A stretch of DNA of 56,661 nucleotides. Source: Lentzea fradiae. GTDB lineage: Bacteria; Actinomycetota; Actinomycetes; Mycobacteriales; Pseudonocardiaceae. The stretch is taken from NCBI RefSeq assembly GCF_900100955.1, contig NZ_FNCC01000026.1, positions 1-56,661 of the forward strand. Direction: 5' to 3'. Position 1 is the stretch's first letter. Each line of letters opens with the position of its first letter. Positions 32,492 to 41,249 of this stretch are shown piece after piece. Made by a program: the position numbers and the translations under genes. Under the pieces are notes generated by a model. That model did not search any database and was not told the origin of the DNA. It saw nothing but the letters and a program-made list of their open reading frames with translations.

Positions 32492-33034
32492 ATGCAGGCG
32501 ATTGCGGAAAGTGAACACCGTCCGCTTCGTTCCATCGGGGCGAGCGCCTGCGACGTGACAGCCAGCACCAGCGCGTTGCTGGCCGAGCTCTTCGAGTTCC
32601 AGAGCGTCCGCATCTTCATCGGCACCCGACCGCTGGGAACGGACCTGCCGCGCGTGTCGCACGCCGTAAGTTCGGGACAAGGACTCGTGCTCGTGGAGTC
32701 CGTGCTCTGGCCGCCTGGTGACTACGAGGTGGAGTTCGACGGCCGCGTCTACTGCGACGGGGTCTACACGGGGCAGACGGTGGCTCATCTAGCCACCGCG
32801 ACACGCCTGTGGCGGCAGATACTGCCCAGAGGACATCAAGTCAGGGCGCTGGTCATCGTGTATTCCGAAGGCGGAGGGAGGATGACGTTGCCGGCCGGAG
32901 GGCGCGGCGATGTCGCCTGGGTGCGTCCGGAAGGCGCCGTGCCAGCTATCTGCCGCCTCGGGATGGAAGGAAAACGGGATGTGAACAGGCGTGCGCTTGC
33001 GACGCTGATCGCGGCCACGTCGGTCCAGGGATGA
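32492..33034 (+). CDS. Degenerate NERD-like protein of unknown function
   Basis: The coding part is convincing from about residue 20 on: LLAELFEFQSVRIFIGTR, then LPRVSHAVSSGQGLVLVESVLWPPGDYEV, YCDGVYTG and WRQILPRGHQVRALVIVYSEG. The layout matches a NERD/restriction-like nuclease core, in which the ExK strand reads VESVLW; the usual Lys is absent, so catalysis is doubtful. ATG 32492 is used here. GTG 32555 is an alternative, and the open frame reaches back to 32234 with poor codon bias and no clear ribosome site. It is divergent from the SARP gene. The family call is tentative. Confidence 0.4.
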   Translation: MQAIAESEHRPLRSIGASACDVTASTSALLAELFEFQSVRIFIGTRPLGTDLPRVSHAVSSGQGLVLVESVLWPPGDYEVEFDGRVYCDGVYTGQTVAHLATATRLWRQILPRGHQVRALVIVYSEGGGRMTLPAGGRGDVAWVRPEGAVPAICRLGMEGKRDVNRRALATLIAATSVQG

Positions 33035-33743
33035 TGCCCGCTCTGCCTGGAACGGGGTAGGCCAGCAAGTTTGTCCCTGTGCACGAAGACTTCTCGTGAG
33101 CGGGCAACCATCGACGAGTCCACCGCGCAAACGTGGATTCACCGTCATATTGACACTGTTGGGGGCGTGACCCGCCTCGTCGAGGCCAAATTCCACCGCC
33201 TGATGCCGCACCCGCGCATCGATGACCAACGGGCGCAGGGCACTGGAGAATCCACCGGACCGTGTGCTGATGCTCCTGCTCGACGAGGACTTCGGCGTGA
33301 CCGAGGTAGCGATGACATGACACGGGTTCACCGACGTGGACTAATGAGGTGTTTTCGCGGCGGAACGCGAGACATGCTCAGGTTCCCGAAACGTCAGCCA
33401 ACCAGATCTCGATCATATGGAGGGCTCTGGAACTACTACTGCGAAGGGCTCGTCGCAATCAGGCGATCATGCTCTGGCAGGTGGCAGTATTGCGTTTGGA
33501 AACATGGCGGCGCAGGTGGCTGTGTTCTACGCACTCGACCGCTGGGGCGGCGTCGTCTGCCAAAGATCGCTCGCGCTGACGCGGGCCAGGGTGCTCGCCA
33601 GTGATCGCACGAGCGTCCGCCTAAGTGCGTGGAACGTTTCGAGTTCAACCTCGTGGCGGCACGCCGGTGCTGCCGCACGTGTCAGGACATTGGATCAATG
33701 GCGTGTACTTGTTTCCCAAGGACGTTCACGGTCTGCTCTGACG
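33035..33743. other. About 0.7 kb without a supportable gene
   Basis: Several short open frames overlap here, but none has a credible start or composition. No repeats, IS ends or structural RNA are recognised. It marks the right boundary of the accessory region before the MmpS-like gene. Confidence 0.5.
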
Positions 33744-34145
33744 TCAGCTGCTGGTGACCGTCTCACAGCGGACCTCCCGGCCGGGCAGCCCGGTCTTCCG
33801 CGCCAGGTCCTTGATGCCGTCCAGCAGGATGCGGCACGACAGCACCTGGTCACCCTTGGGCGTGGCGGTGACGGACGCCTTCTCGCCCGCGTTGACGACG
33901 GCGTCGTACGTCCACGGTGCCGGTGCGGAGACCGAGTGGGTCTGCGACGGTTCCTTGCGGAAACGGTCGGCGGACTCGGTGTAGGTGACGTCCACTGCGG
34001 TCTGGGCGGGCTCCGAAGACACCTCGTACGTGACGGCCCACGCCTTGCCGGTCAACGCGTTCCAGCCGCCGTAGTGGTTGACCAGGGCGACGGTCCCGCC
34101 GGCCAGCAGGATCAGCACGGCGAGGACCACGAGCGTCGTCTTCAT
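33744..34145 (-). CDS. MmpS-like membrane-anchored protein
   Basis: The 133-residue protein begins MKTTLVVLAVLILLAGGTVALV, a single N-terminal anchor; ATG 34151 would add two residues. The external domain (AWAVTYEVSSEP, VDVTYTESADRF, PWTYDAVVNAGEKASVTATPKGDQVLSCRILLDG) resembles the beta-rich MmpS domain, with a likely Cys pair (LSC and VRC). MmpS proteins assist RND lipid transporters in mycobacteria, but no MmpL gene is adjacent, so the role here is open. It is transcribed alone and ends next to the accessory-region gap. Confidence 0.65.
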   Translation of the reverse strand: MKTTLVVLAVLILLAGGTVALVNHYGGWNALTGKAWAVTYEVSSEPAQTAVDVTYTESADRFRKEPSQTHSVSAPAPWTYDAVVNAGEKASVTATPKGDQVLSCRILLDGIKDLARKTGLPGREVRCETVTSS

Positions 34146-34218
34146 GGGCACCGACCGTAGAGGTGGACGCGTGCACGGGCATCGTTCGGTGGTCGGAACC
34201 GGAGGTCGTCCCCGGGGA

Positions 34219-35622
34219 CTACTCGCCGCGCGCGAGGTACTTCTTGATGCAGTGGACGACGCCTTGGCGGCTGGCGAAGGCGTTGAAGTCGGCCAGGCGG
34301 TGCACGGTGAAGCCCAGGCCGGTCCACAGGCGGTCCATCTCGTCGTCGATCACGGCGAGGTCGGCGTTCTCGCCGTGGCCGAACGTGGGCAGGTAGACGT
34401 TCTGCCCGGCTTCGGCGCTGTTCTCGACGAGGCAGTTGTTCCAGGTGATGTGGTGCCACGGCCGCACGTTCACCGTCGACTCCGCTTGGGCGCCCGCCGC
34501 GGCGAGCTCCGCGACGACGTCGCGCAGTTCGGCGCCGTCCGGGGTTTCGGAGAACGCTCGGAGGCTCGCGAACGTGAGCCGCTGGGAGATGTGCGGCCGG
34601 TGTGCCAGCGGGTTGCGCACGACCTCGAACCCGCGGGCCTCGAACCCGGCCGCGATCTCGTCGTAGGCGTTCTGCAGCGCGAACGGCGAGGTGGTGCCGA
34701 GCAGGTCGTCGGCGAGCTTCGGGCTGCCGACCAGGACGCGGAACCGGCCGTCGGCGCGGCCGGTCAGGGTCACGAACATGTCGATGTGGAAGATCGGCTG
34801 GACGTCGCCGACGCCTCCGCCCGGGAGGTCCAGGTAGTACTCGCCGTCCGCCACCGTCGCGTAGTAGCTCTTGAGGCCGAGCGGCCGTCGTGTTCCGACC
34901 AGGACCAGCTCGCGGTCGCTGTCGACGTGGCGGCGGAACAGCTCGCGCACGAAGTCCGCGGCGGTCTGTCCGGGTGGGACCGACACGGGCAGCTCGCCGC
35001 TGCCGACGAGGTCCAGCGTGTCCAGGAAGTAGTCGGTGCCGAGCAGCCAGAAGTCGTCGCCGATCAGGCAGTTGCCGCCCTGGAACACGAGCGGTGCCTG
35101 GGTCGCGCGGACCGGGCCGTGCTCCTCGACGGCGTCGGCGATCAGCGAGTCGCCGGAGCGCGGGAACGACCACGGCTCCAGCAGGTACGTGCCCTCCTCG
35201 CCCTGGTCGACGAGCGCGAGGTAGCCGTCCTCCGCCCAGTCGGTGAAGTCGATGTAGTCGGGCATCGGCACGAACCGGGCGCTGTGTCCCGCCTCGGTGA
35301 ACCACGCCTCGACGGTCTGGCGGTCGCTTTCGTGGTGCACGACGACGAACTCGGTGCCCTGCCGCAGCGCGCCGATCACCGAGCGGTAGCCCGCGGCCAG
35401 TTCGGGCGCGTGCACGCCGTACGAAGGGAACGCGAGCAGCAGCTGGTCGATCGACCCCGACCAGGACGAGACCAGGCTGGGGCGGGCGATGCCGGGCGTG
35501 ACGCGCAGCTGGTTCAGCGTGCCGAGGCGGGACGGTCCCGGGGAGGGGAACCGGTCGCGGTCGGTGCGCCGGTGACCGGGTGCGTCAGGAACGAGGAAGC
35601 GGAAGGCCGCGTCGCCGTACAT
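34219..35622 (-). CDS. Guanidino-group-modifying enzyme (arginine/agmatine deiminase-like)
   Basis: The 467-residue protein belongs to the amidinotransferase/deiminase beta-propeller superfamily. The best motifs are FQGGNCLIGDDFWLLGTDYF, FHIDMFVTLTG (catalytic His-x-Asp) and the C-terminal GVVHCIKKYL with the nucleophilic Cys. Such enzymes hydrolyse or transfer guanidino groups of arginine derivatives. The substrate is not evident, and neighbours give no hint beyond lying 35 bp after kstR on the same strand. The ATG at 35622 opens MYGDAAFRFLVPDAP. It may be read through from kstR, but a steroid role is not implied. Confidence 0.75.
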   Translation of the reverse strand: MYGDAAFRFLVPDAPGHRRTDRDRFPSPGPSRLGTLNQLRVTPGIARPSLVSSWSGSIDQLLLAFPSYGVHAPELAAGYRSVIGALRQGTEFVVVHHESDRQTVEAWFTEAGHSARFVPMPDYIDFTDWAEDGYLALVDQGEEGTYLLEPWSFPRSGDSLIADAVEEHGPVRATQAPLVFQGGNCLIGDDFWLLGTDYFLDTLDLVGSGELPVSVPPGQTAADFVRELFRRHVDSDRELVLVGTRRPLGLKSYYATVADGEYYLDLPGGGVGDVQPIFHIDMFVTLTGRADGRFRVLVGSPKLADDLLGTTSPFALQNAYDEIAAGFEARGFEVVRNPLAHRPHISQRLTFASLRAFSETPDGAELRDVVAELAAAGAQAESTVNVRPWHHITWNNCLVENSAEAGQNVYLPTFGHGENADLAVIDDEMDRLWTGLGFTVHRLADFNAFASRQGVVHCIKKYLARGE

Positions 35623-35657
35623 GCCTCGATCATGGCACCGAACGACCCCGGCCGCCG

Positions 35658-36266
35658 CTACTTCAGCAGGAGCCGCACCGTCAGTTCGAGCCGGTTCGCC
35701 ACGTCCGTCGCCGTCGCGCGCCGCGTCACCCACGCGACCAGGTTGGACAGCCACACGTCGCTGATCACGCGGGCGATGGCCTTCTGCTCGTCGGTCGGCG
35801 GCTCGGTGCTCATGGCCTTGGTGAAGATGCTCTCCATCAGCCACGACACCCGGTCGATCTCGGCGCCGGCGGACGCGTCGGCGAAGGTGAACGCGCGCGT
35901 CATCGCCTCGGTGAGGTGCGGGTTGCGCTGCAGGCCGCGCGTGATGCGGCCGAGCACGAACAGCACGCGCTCGTACGGGCTCTCGCCGGGGATCGCGAGG
36001 CGGTCCATCTTCTCCTGGGCGCGCTCCAGCTCCACCGCGAGGCTCGACACCAGGAGGTGGACCTTCGAGGGGAAGTAGCGGTACAACGTGCCCAGCGCCA
36101 CGTCGGCCCGGTCCGCCACGGCGCGCATCTGGACGGCGTCGAACCCGCCCTTCGACGCCAGCGCGATCGTCGCGTCGACGATCCGCTTGCGCCGTTCGCG
36201 CTGGGCGGCGGAGCTCAGCTCCTCGCCCGCCATCAACGGGTCCGTGCGCGACTTCGAAGGTGACAC
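35658..36266 (-). CDS. kstR: TetR-family steroid-catabolism repressor KstR
   Basis: The 202-residue protein is close to mycobacterial KstR. AQRERRKRIVDATIALASKGG, then MRAVADRADVALGTLYRYFPSKVHLLVSSL form the DNA-binding domain. The ligand domain has RNPHLTEAMTRAFTFADASAG and ARVISDVWLSNLVAWVTRRATATDVANRLEL. KstR represses cholesterol genes and is released by a 3-oxo-cholestenoyl-CoA-type ligand. The GTG at 36266 sits nine bases after AGGAGG. A KstR-type site lies just upstream (autoregulation), and a perfect site lies between this gene and the ACAD operon. kstR beside a fadE34-like gene matches the Rv3574/Rv3573c arrangement. Confidence 0.92.
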   Translation of the reverse strand: MSPSKSRTDPLMAGEELSSAAQRERRKRIVDATIALASKGGFDAVQMRAVADRADVALGTLYRYFPSKVHLLVSSLAVELERAQEKMDRLAIPGESPYERVLFVLGRITRGLQRNPHLTEAMTRAFTFADASAGAEIDRVSWLMESIFTKAMSTEPPTDEQKAIARVISDVWLSNLVAWVTRRATATDVANRLELTVRLLLK

Positions 36267-36280
36267 GGAGATGATCCTCC

Positions 36281-36294
36281 TGGAACGTGTTGCA
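36281..36294. promoter_or_regulatory. KstR-type operator upstream of kstR
   Basis: TGGAACGTGTTGCA fits the KstR pattern TnnAACnnGTTnnA. It overlaps the leader between the kstR ribosome site and a TACTAT -10-like element at about 36306, as expected for autorepression. Confidence 0.7.
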
Positions 36295-36348
36295 GCTGCC
36301 CCCGCATAGTACTCGATCGGTTTCCCGGGCATGATCTGTTGCTCGAAA

Positions 36349-36362
36349 TAGAACACGTTCTA
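36349..36362. promoter_or_regulatory. Perfect KstR box over the ACAD operon promoter
   Basis: TAGAACACGTTCTA is a perfect 14-bp palindrome identical to the KstR consensus. It overlaps a rightward -10 (TATAAA, 36361-36366) with TTGCTC 16 bp upstream, so bound KstR would block the promoter of the fadE34-to-ltp2 operon. Confidence 0.88.
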
Positions 36363-36392
36363 TAAACTTCCTCACGTACTGGAGGAGGCAGC

Positions 36393-38285
36393 GTGCCGAT
36401 CGCCACGACGGGGGAACAACGAGCGTTGCGCGACAGCGTCGACGCGGCCGGGGGCGGGTGGGCGGATCTCGTCCGCGTCGGGTTCTTCGAGGTGACGCGG
36501 GAGGGCGGTACGGTCGCCGACCTCGCGGTGATGCTGGAACGGGCGGCCGAGCACCTGGTGCCGGGGCCCCTGCTGCCCACGGCCCTGGTGTCGGTGCTGG
36601 TCCCCGGTTTCGAGGGCGTGGCTGGATTCGGGTTCTCGCCGCGGCACGTGGTGGGCGCCGCCGAGGCCACGCACGTTCTCGTTGACGCGGACGGGTGGAC
36701 GTTCGCGCGGGTCGAGGAGATGACCGAGCTCGAAGCCGTCGACCTGTCGCGGTCGCTCGGGTCTGTCCGCGTCGGGCAGGGCGAAGCGGTAGAGGACCCC
36801 ACGGACCTGGCGATCACGCTGATGGCGGCCGAGGCCAGCGGGGTGGCGGCGTGGTGCCTGAACACCGCCGTCGAGCACGCGAAGCAGCGCAAGCAGTTCG
36901 GGCGGGCCATCGGGTCGTTCCAGGCGGTCAAGCACCTGTGCGTGGAGATGCTGTGCCGGGCCGAACAGGCCAGTTCGGTCGCGTGGGACGCGGCGCGGTC
37001 GGTGGGCGAGGACGAGCACCCGCTGGCCGCCGCGGTCGCCGGTGCCGTGGCGTTCGACGCTGCCGTGCGCAACGCCAAGGACTGCATCCAGGTGCTCGGC
37101 GGCATCGGGTTCACCTGGGAGCACGACGCGCACCGCTACCTGCGGCGGGCCTGGGCGTTGCAGCAGCTCGCGGGCGGTGTCGAGCGGTGGCGCCGAAGGG
37201 TCGCGGAACTGGCGCTCGGCGGCGCGCGCCGGACGCTCGGCCTGCGGGTCGAGTCCGATCCGGACGTCGCGGAGGTCGTGGCCGAGATCGCCGGTCTCGA
37301 CCCGGCCGCGCGACGGGAACGGCTGGCGGACACCGGTCTGCTGGTGCCGCACTGGCCGCCGCCGTACGGGAGGGGCGCGGACCCGAAGCGCCAGCTCGTG
37401 ATCGACAGCGAGTTCGCGCGGGCCGGGGTGCGCAGGCCCGACCTGGTCATCGGCGGCTGGGCCGGGCCGACGATCCTCCGGCACGGGACGCCCGAGCAGC
37501 GGGAACGGTTCGTGCGGCCGACGGTGCGCGGCGAGCTGACGTGGTGCCAGCTGTTCAGCGAGCCGGAGGCGGGATCGGACCTGGCGTCGTTGCGCACGAA
37601 GGCCGTCCGCGCCGACGGCGGCTGGCGGCTCACCGGGCAGAAGGTGTGGACGTCGCTCGCGCACCAGGCCGACTGGGCGATCTGCCTGGCCCGCACCGAC
37701 TCCGCTGTGCCCAAGCACAAGGGCATCACGTACTTCCTCGTCGACATGCGCTCGCCAGGCGTCGAGGTGCGGCCGTTGCGGGAGATCACCGGTGACGCGC
37801 GGTTCAACGAGGTCTTCCTCGACGACGTGTTCGTGCCGGACGACTGCGTGGTCGGCGAGGTGAACGACGGCTGGCGGCTTGCCCGCACGACGCTCGCCAA
37901 CGAACGCGTGGCGATGGGCTCGGCGCTCGGCGAGCCGCTGGAACGTGTTCTCACCTCGTCCGTCGAGCCGGACCGGATGGGACGGCTGGGCGCGTTGGTC
38001 GCGCAAGGACTGGCCGTGTCCGTGCTGGACCTGCGGGCGGGCCTGCGGGTGCTGGACGGGCAGGAGCCCGGCGCGGAGTCGAGCGTGCGCAAGCTCGTGG
38101 GCGTGCGGCAGCGGCAGGACGTGGCGGAGTTCGCCGCCGAGGTCCTCGGCCCGGACGGCGCCGCGGACAGCGAGCAGATGCACGAGTTCCTGCTGTCGCG
38201 CTGCCTGAGCATCGCGGGCGGGACCACGCAGGTGCTGATGAACCTGGCCGGCGAACGGATTCTCGGTCTACCGAGGGAGCCCTAG
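36393..38285 (+). CDS. Two-domain acyl-CoA dehydrogenase, FadE34/ChsE3-like
   Basis: The 630-residue protein carries two ACAD halves. The first (about 1-270) has only the C-terminal helical part well kept (AWCLNTAVEHAKQRKQFGRAIGSFQAVKH, DCIQVLGGIGFTWEHDAHRYLRRA). The second (about 290-630) has FSEPEAGSDLASLRTKAVR, GQKVWTSLAHQADWAIC and GGTTQVLMNLAGERILGLPR. Two fused halves are typical of mycobacterial FadE34 (ChsE3), which oxidises 3-oxo-chol-4-en-24-oyl-CoA and is also next to kstR. It is somewhat shorter than the mycobacterial protein. The GTG at 36393 follows GGAGGAGG. It is the first gene of the operon under the KstR box. Confidence 0.85.
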   Translation: MPIATTGEQRALRDSVDAAGGGWADLVRVGFFEVTREGGTVADLAVMLERAAEHLVPGPLLPTALVSVLVPGFEGVAGFGFSPRHVVGAAEATHVLVDADGWTFARVEEMTELEAVDLSRSLGSVRVGQGEAVEDPTDLAITLMAAEASGVAAWCLNTAVEHAKQRKQFGRAIGSFQAVKHLCVEMLCRAEQASSVAWDAARSVGEDEHPLAAAVAGAVAFDAAVRNAKDCIQVLGGIGFTWEHDAHRYLRRAWALQQLAGGVERWRRRVAELALGGARRTLGLRVESDPDVAEVVAEIAGLDPAARRERLADTGLLVPHWPPPYGRGADPKRQLVIDSEFARAGVRRPDLVIGGWAGPTILRHGTPEQRERFVRPTVRGELTWCQLFSEPEAGSDLASLRTKAVRADGGWRLTGQKVWTSLAHQADWAICLARTDSAVPKHKGITYFLVDMRSPGVEVRPLREITGDARFNEVFLDDVFVPDDCVVGEVNDGWRLARTTLANERVAMGSALGEPLERVLTSSVEPDRMGRLGALVAQGLAVSVLDLRAGLRVLDGQEPGAESSVRKLVGVRQRQDVAEFAAEVLGPDGAADSEQMHEFLLSRCLSIAGGTTQVLMNLAGERILGLPREP

Positions 38286-39248
38286 ATGGACTTCGAGCTC
38301 GACGAGACCCAGCGGGACGTCGCCGCGCTGGCGGCCGAGGTGCTCGGGAGGGAGGGCGACGAGCCCTGGAAGGCGCTGGGGGAGGCGGGCCTGCTGGCCC
38401 TGGCCGTTCCGCGACGGCTCGGTGGCGACGGGCTCGGCCTGCCGGAGACGGCCGTGCTGCTCACCGAGGCCGGGCGGCGGGCGGTGGACGTGCCCGCGCT
38501 GGCGACGCTCGCCCTGGGCGTGCTGCCGATCGTCCGGCACGGCACGCGAGAGCAGCAGGACGAGGTGCTGCCGCTGGTCACCGAGCAGCACGCCGTGCTG
38601 ACGGCGGCGCTGAGCGAGCCGTCGCACCCGTTGCCGGTCAGGCCGGGGACGACGGCGGGACCGGACGGCATCACCGGCGTGAAGATCAACGTGCCGTACG
38701 CGGCCGAGGCGGTGCGCATCCTCGTGAGCACCGATGTCGGCGTCTACCTCGTGGACCCGGCCCAGCCCGGCGTGTCCACAGAGGACGGGACCGTGCGGTT
38801 CGAGGGCGCACAAGGCGAACGGCTGGACGGCGCGGCCGACGACCTCCGCCGGTTCGCCCTGGCGGGAGCGTGCGCGCAAGCGGACGGCGTCCTGGCCGGG
38901 GCGCTCGACCTCACGGTCCGGCACGTCGGCACGCGCCACCAGTTCGGCAAGCCGCTCGCCACCTTCCAGGTCGCCGCCGCGCTGGTCGCGGACGTCTACA
39001 TCGCCGCCCGCACCTTGCACCTGGCCGCGGTGACGGCCTGCTGGAACCTCGACGACGACGACCTCGCCACGGCGGCGTACTGGCTCGCGGCGGAAGCGCT
39101 GCCCGCCGTGCACACGTGTCACCACCTGCACGGCGGCCTCGGCCTCGACATCACCTACCCGATGCACCGCTACTACGGCATGGCCAAGGAGCTGACGAGG
39201 TTCGTCGGCGGAGTGGAGCACCGCTTGGGGGCCATCGATGTTCATTGA
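38286..39248 (+). CDS. chsE1: ChsE1 (FadE28)-like acyl-CoA dehydrogenase subunit
   Basis: The 320-residue ACAD begins MDFELDETQRDVAALAAEVL and ends near HLHGGLGLDITYPMHRYYG. RHVGTRHQFGKPLATFQ is the usual FAD/CoA signature. It is shorter than a standard ACAD (about 380), as for FadE28. ChsE1 and ChsE2 form an alpha2beta2 enzyme that dehydrogenates the three-carbon side-chain CoA ester. The following order (chsE2, chsH2, chsH1, ltp2) copies the mycobacterial igr operon without cyp125. The start lies directly after the previous stop, and the end overlaps chsE2 by 11 bases. Confidence 0.85.
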   Translation: MDFELDETQRDVAALAAEVLGREGDEPWKALGEAGLLALAVPRRLGGDGLGLPETAVLLTEAGRRAVDVPALATLALGVLPIVRHGTREQQDEVLPLVTEQHAVLTAALSEPSHPLPVRPGTTAGPDGITGVKINVPYAAEAVRILVSTDVGVYLVDPAQPGVSTEDGTVRFEGAQGERLDGAADDLRRFALAGACAQADGVLAGALDLTVRHVGTRHQFGKPLATFQVAAALVADVYIAARTLHLAAVTACWNLDDDDLATAAYWLAAEALPAVHTCHHLHGGLGLDITYPMHRYYGMAKELTRFVGGVEHRLGAIDVH

Positions 39249-40365
39249 CCTCACCACCGAACAACGCCGGTTGCGCGACGAGCTGCGCGAGTACTTCGCG
39301 ACCGTCATGTCCGACGCCGAACGCGACGCGATGCTCACCGAGCGGCACGGCCGGACATACCGCGAGCTGGTCAAACGGCTCGGCAGGGACGGACGGCTCG
39401 GCGTCGGCTGGCCGAAGGAGTACGGCGGGCTCGGGTTCGGGCCGGTCGAGCAGCAGATCTTCGTCAACGAGGCCGCACGGGCGGACGTGCCGTTGCCGTA
39501 CGTGACGCTGCAGACCGTCGGGCCCACGCTTCAGGCGTACGGAACGCAGGAGCAGAAGGACTTCTTCCTGCCGAAAATCCTCAGCGGCGACCTGCACTTC
39601 GCCATCGGTTACACCGAACCGGAGGCGGGCACCGACCTGGCCTCGTTGCGCACCAAGGCGGTCCGGGACGGTGACCACTACGTCGTCAATGGCCAGAAGA
39701 TCTTCACGACCGGTGGCCACGACGCGGACCACGTGTGGCTGGCCTGCCGCACGGGCGCCCCGGACTCACGGCACAAGGGCATCTCGATCCTCATCGCCGA
39801 CACGGGGGACCCCGGCTACTCGTGGACGCCGATCATCACCTGCGACGGCGCGCACCACGTCAACGCCACGTACTACAACGACGTCCGCGTGCCGGTGTCA
39901 CGGCTGGTCGGCGAGGAGAACAAGGGCTGGCGGCTGATCACCACCCAGCTCAACCACGAGCGCGTCATGCTCGGCCCGGCCGGGCGGATCGACGCGCTGG
40001 TGCGGCGGGTCCACCGGTGGGCGTCGGAACGCGGGCTCCTCGGTGAACCGGACGTGCGCAGGGCGCTGGCCGAGGCACGGGCGGTCGTCCGGGTGAACGA
40101 GCTGCTCAACTGGCAGGTCGCGAGCGGGGAGGTGCAGGTCGCGGACGCCAGCGCCACCAAGGTGTTCGCCGCCGACCGCACCCAGCGCGTCGGCAGGCTG
40201 CTGGAAGAGCTGGTCGGACGGCACGGCGGCGACGCGGAACTGGCGCGGTGGCTGGACGTCCAGGCACGGCGCAACCTCGTGCTGACGTTCGGCGGAGGAG
40301 TGCAGGAGATCCAGCGCGAGCTGATCGCGAACATCGGGCTCGGCCTGCCGCGGGTGGTGCGATGA
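39238..40365 (+). CDS. chsE2: ChsE2 (FadE29)-like acyl-CoA dehydrogenase subunit
   Basis: The 375-residue protein is a full-length ACAD: GRLGVGWPKEYGGLGFGPVEQQIF, FAIGYTEPEAGTDLASLRTKAVRDG, GQKIFTTGGHDADHVWLACRT, and RNLVLTFGGGVQEIQRELIANIGLGLPR at the end. Family and order identify it as the FadE29-type partner of the preceding subunit, introducing the side-chain double bond of the C22 steroid-CoA intermediate. The start overlaps chsE1 by 11 bases and its stop overlaps chsH2 by ATGA, supporting stoichiometric synthesis. Confidence 0.87.
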   Translation: MFIDLTTEQRRLRDELREYFATVMSDAERDAMLTERHGRTYRELVKRLGRDGRLGVGWPKEYGGLGFGPVEQQIFVNEAARADVPLPYVTLQTVGPTLQAYGTQEQKDFFLPKILSGDLHFAIGYTEPEAGTDLASLRTKAVRDGDHYVVNGQKIFTTGGHDADHVWLACRTGAPDSRHKGISILIADTGDPGYSWTPIITCDGAHHVNATYYNDVRVPVSRLVGEENKGWRLITTQLNHERVMLGPAGRIDALVRRVHRWASERGLLGEPDVRRALAEARAVVRVNELLNWQVASGEVQVADASATKVFAADRTQRVGRLLEELVGRHGGDAELARWLDVQARRNLVLTFGGGVQEIQRELIANIGLGLPRVVR

Positions 40366-41249
40366 CCGACATCGAGAAGGAAGCGGCCCGCATCGCCGAA
40401 CAGGGCGAGAGCGCTCCCCGGCTGGCGCGTGACCCGGTGAACCTGCCGATGATCAACAACTGGCTGGAGGCCATCGGCGACAAGCATCCCGGCTACACCG
40501 AGGTCGCGCCTCCCGCGATGGTGCAGGTGTGGACGATGCCGGGGCTGCACGGCCGACGCGCGCCCGACGACCCGCTCGGGCAGATGATGGCCATCCTCGA
40601 CGAGGCCGGGTACACCTCCGTCGTCGCCACCAACAGCGACCAGACCTACCACCGCTATCTCAAGGTCGGCGAGCACCTCTCCATGGCCACCAGCCTGGAG
40701 GACGTGACGGGACCGAAGCGGACGGGACTGGGCGAGGGCTGGTTCGTCACGACCAGGAGCACCTGGTACGTCGGCGACGAACCGGTGGCGGAGATGCGGT
40801 TCCGCGTCCTGAAGTACCGGCCCGCCCAGAAGCCCGAGCCCGTCGCGGAGACACCCGAGGCACAACCCATCCGGCCGTCGGTCAACCGCGACACCGAGTA
40901 CTTCTGGGAGGGCTGCCGTCAGAACGAGCTGCGCATCCAGCGGTGCGGCGGCTGCGGGCTGCTCCGGCACCCGCCCGGACCGATGTGCCCGGAATGCGGT
41001 GCCACCAAACCGAAGTACCTCGTCTCGGACGGGCTCGGCGTGGTCTACAGCTACGTCGTGCACCACCACCCGGCCGTGCCGGGCAAGCGGACGCCGTTCG
41101 TCATCGCCCTGGTCGAGCTGGACGAGGGTGTGCGGATGCTGGGCGAGCTGGACGGCGAACCGGCCATCGGGCAACGGGTCGAGGTCGTGTTCACGAAGGT
41201 CGACGACGAGCTGACGATGCCGAGCTGGAGGCCCCGTGCGGATCGGTGA
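40362..41249 (+). CDS. chsH2: ChsH2: MaoC-like hydratase with C-terminal DUF35 domain
   Basis: The 295-residue protein has an N-terminal hot-dog domain (about 1-155, INNWLEAIGDKHPGYTEVAPPAM). A C-terminal DUF35 domain carries a zinc ribbon (RCGGCGLLRHPPGPMCPECG, CxxC twice) and an OB fold (LGVVYSYVVHHHPAVPGKR). In mycobacteria, ChsH1 and ChsH2 form the enoyl-CoA hydratase, and the DUF35 domain binds the aldolase Ltp2. All three genes are consecutive here. Start and stop overlap neighbours by four and 14 bases. Confidence 0.9.
   Translation: MTDIEKEAARIAEQGESAPRLARDPVNLPMINNWLEAIGDKHPGYTEVAPPAMVQVWTMPGLHGRRAPDDPLGQMMAILDEAGYTSVVATNSDQTYHRYLKVGEHLSMATSLEDVTGPKRTGLGEGWFVTTRSTWYVGDEPVAEMRFRVLKYRPAQKPEPVAETPEAQPIRPSVNRDTEYFWEGCRQNELRIQRCGGCGLLRHPPGPMCPECGATKPKYLVSDGLGVVYSYVVHHHPAVPGKRTPFVIALVELDEGVRMLGELDGEPAIGQRVEVVFTKVDDELTMPSWRPRADR

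Noticed and set aside
33417..34160. Plus-strand 247-codon frame opposite the MmpS-like gene
   Set aside because: It begins in non-biased sequence, and its second half is the shadow of the MmpS-like gene.
36393..37200. A separate short acyl-CoA dehydrogenase gene fused by sequencing error
   Set aside because: Two ACAD halves in one chain are normal for FadE34-type proteins, and the frame and codon bias are continuous.
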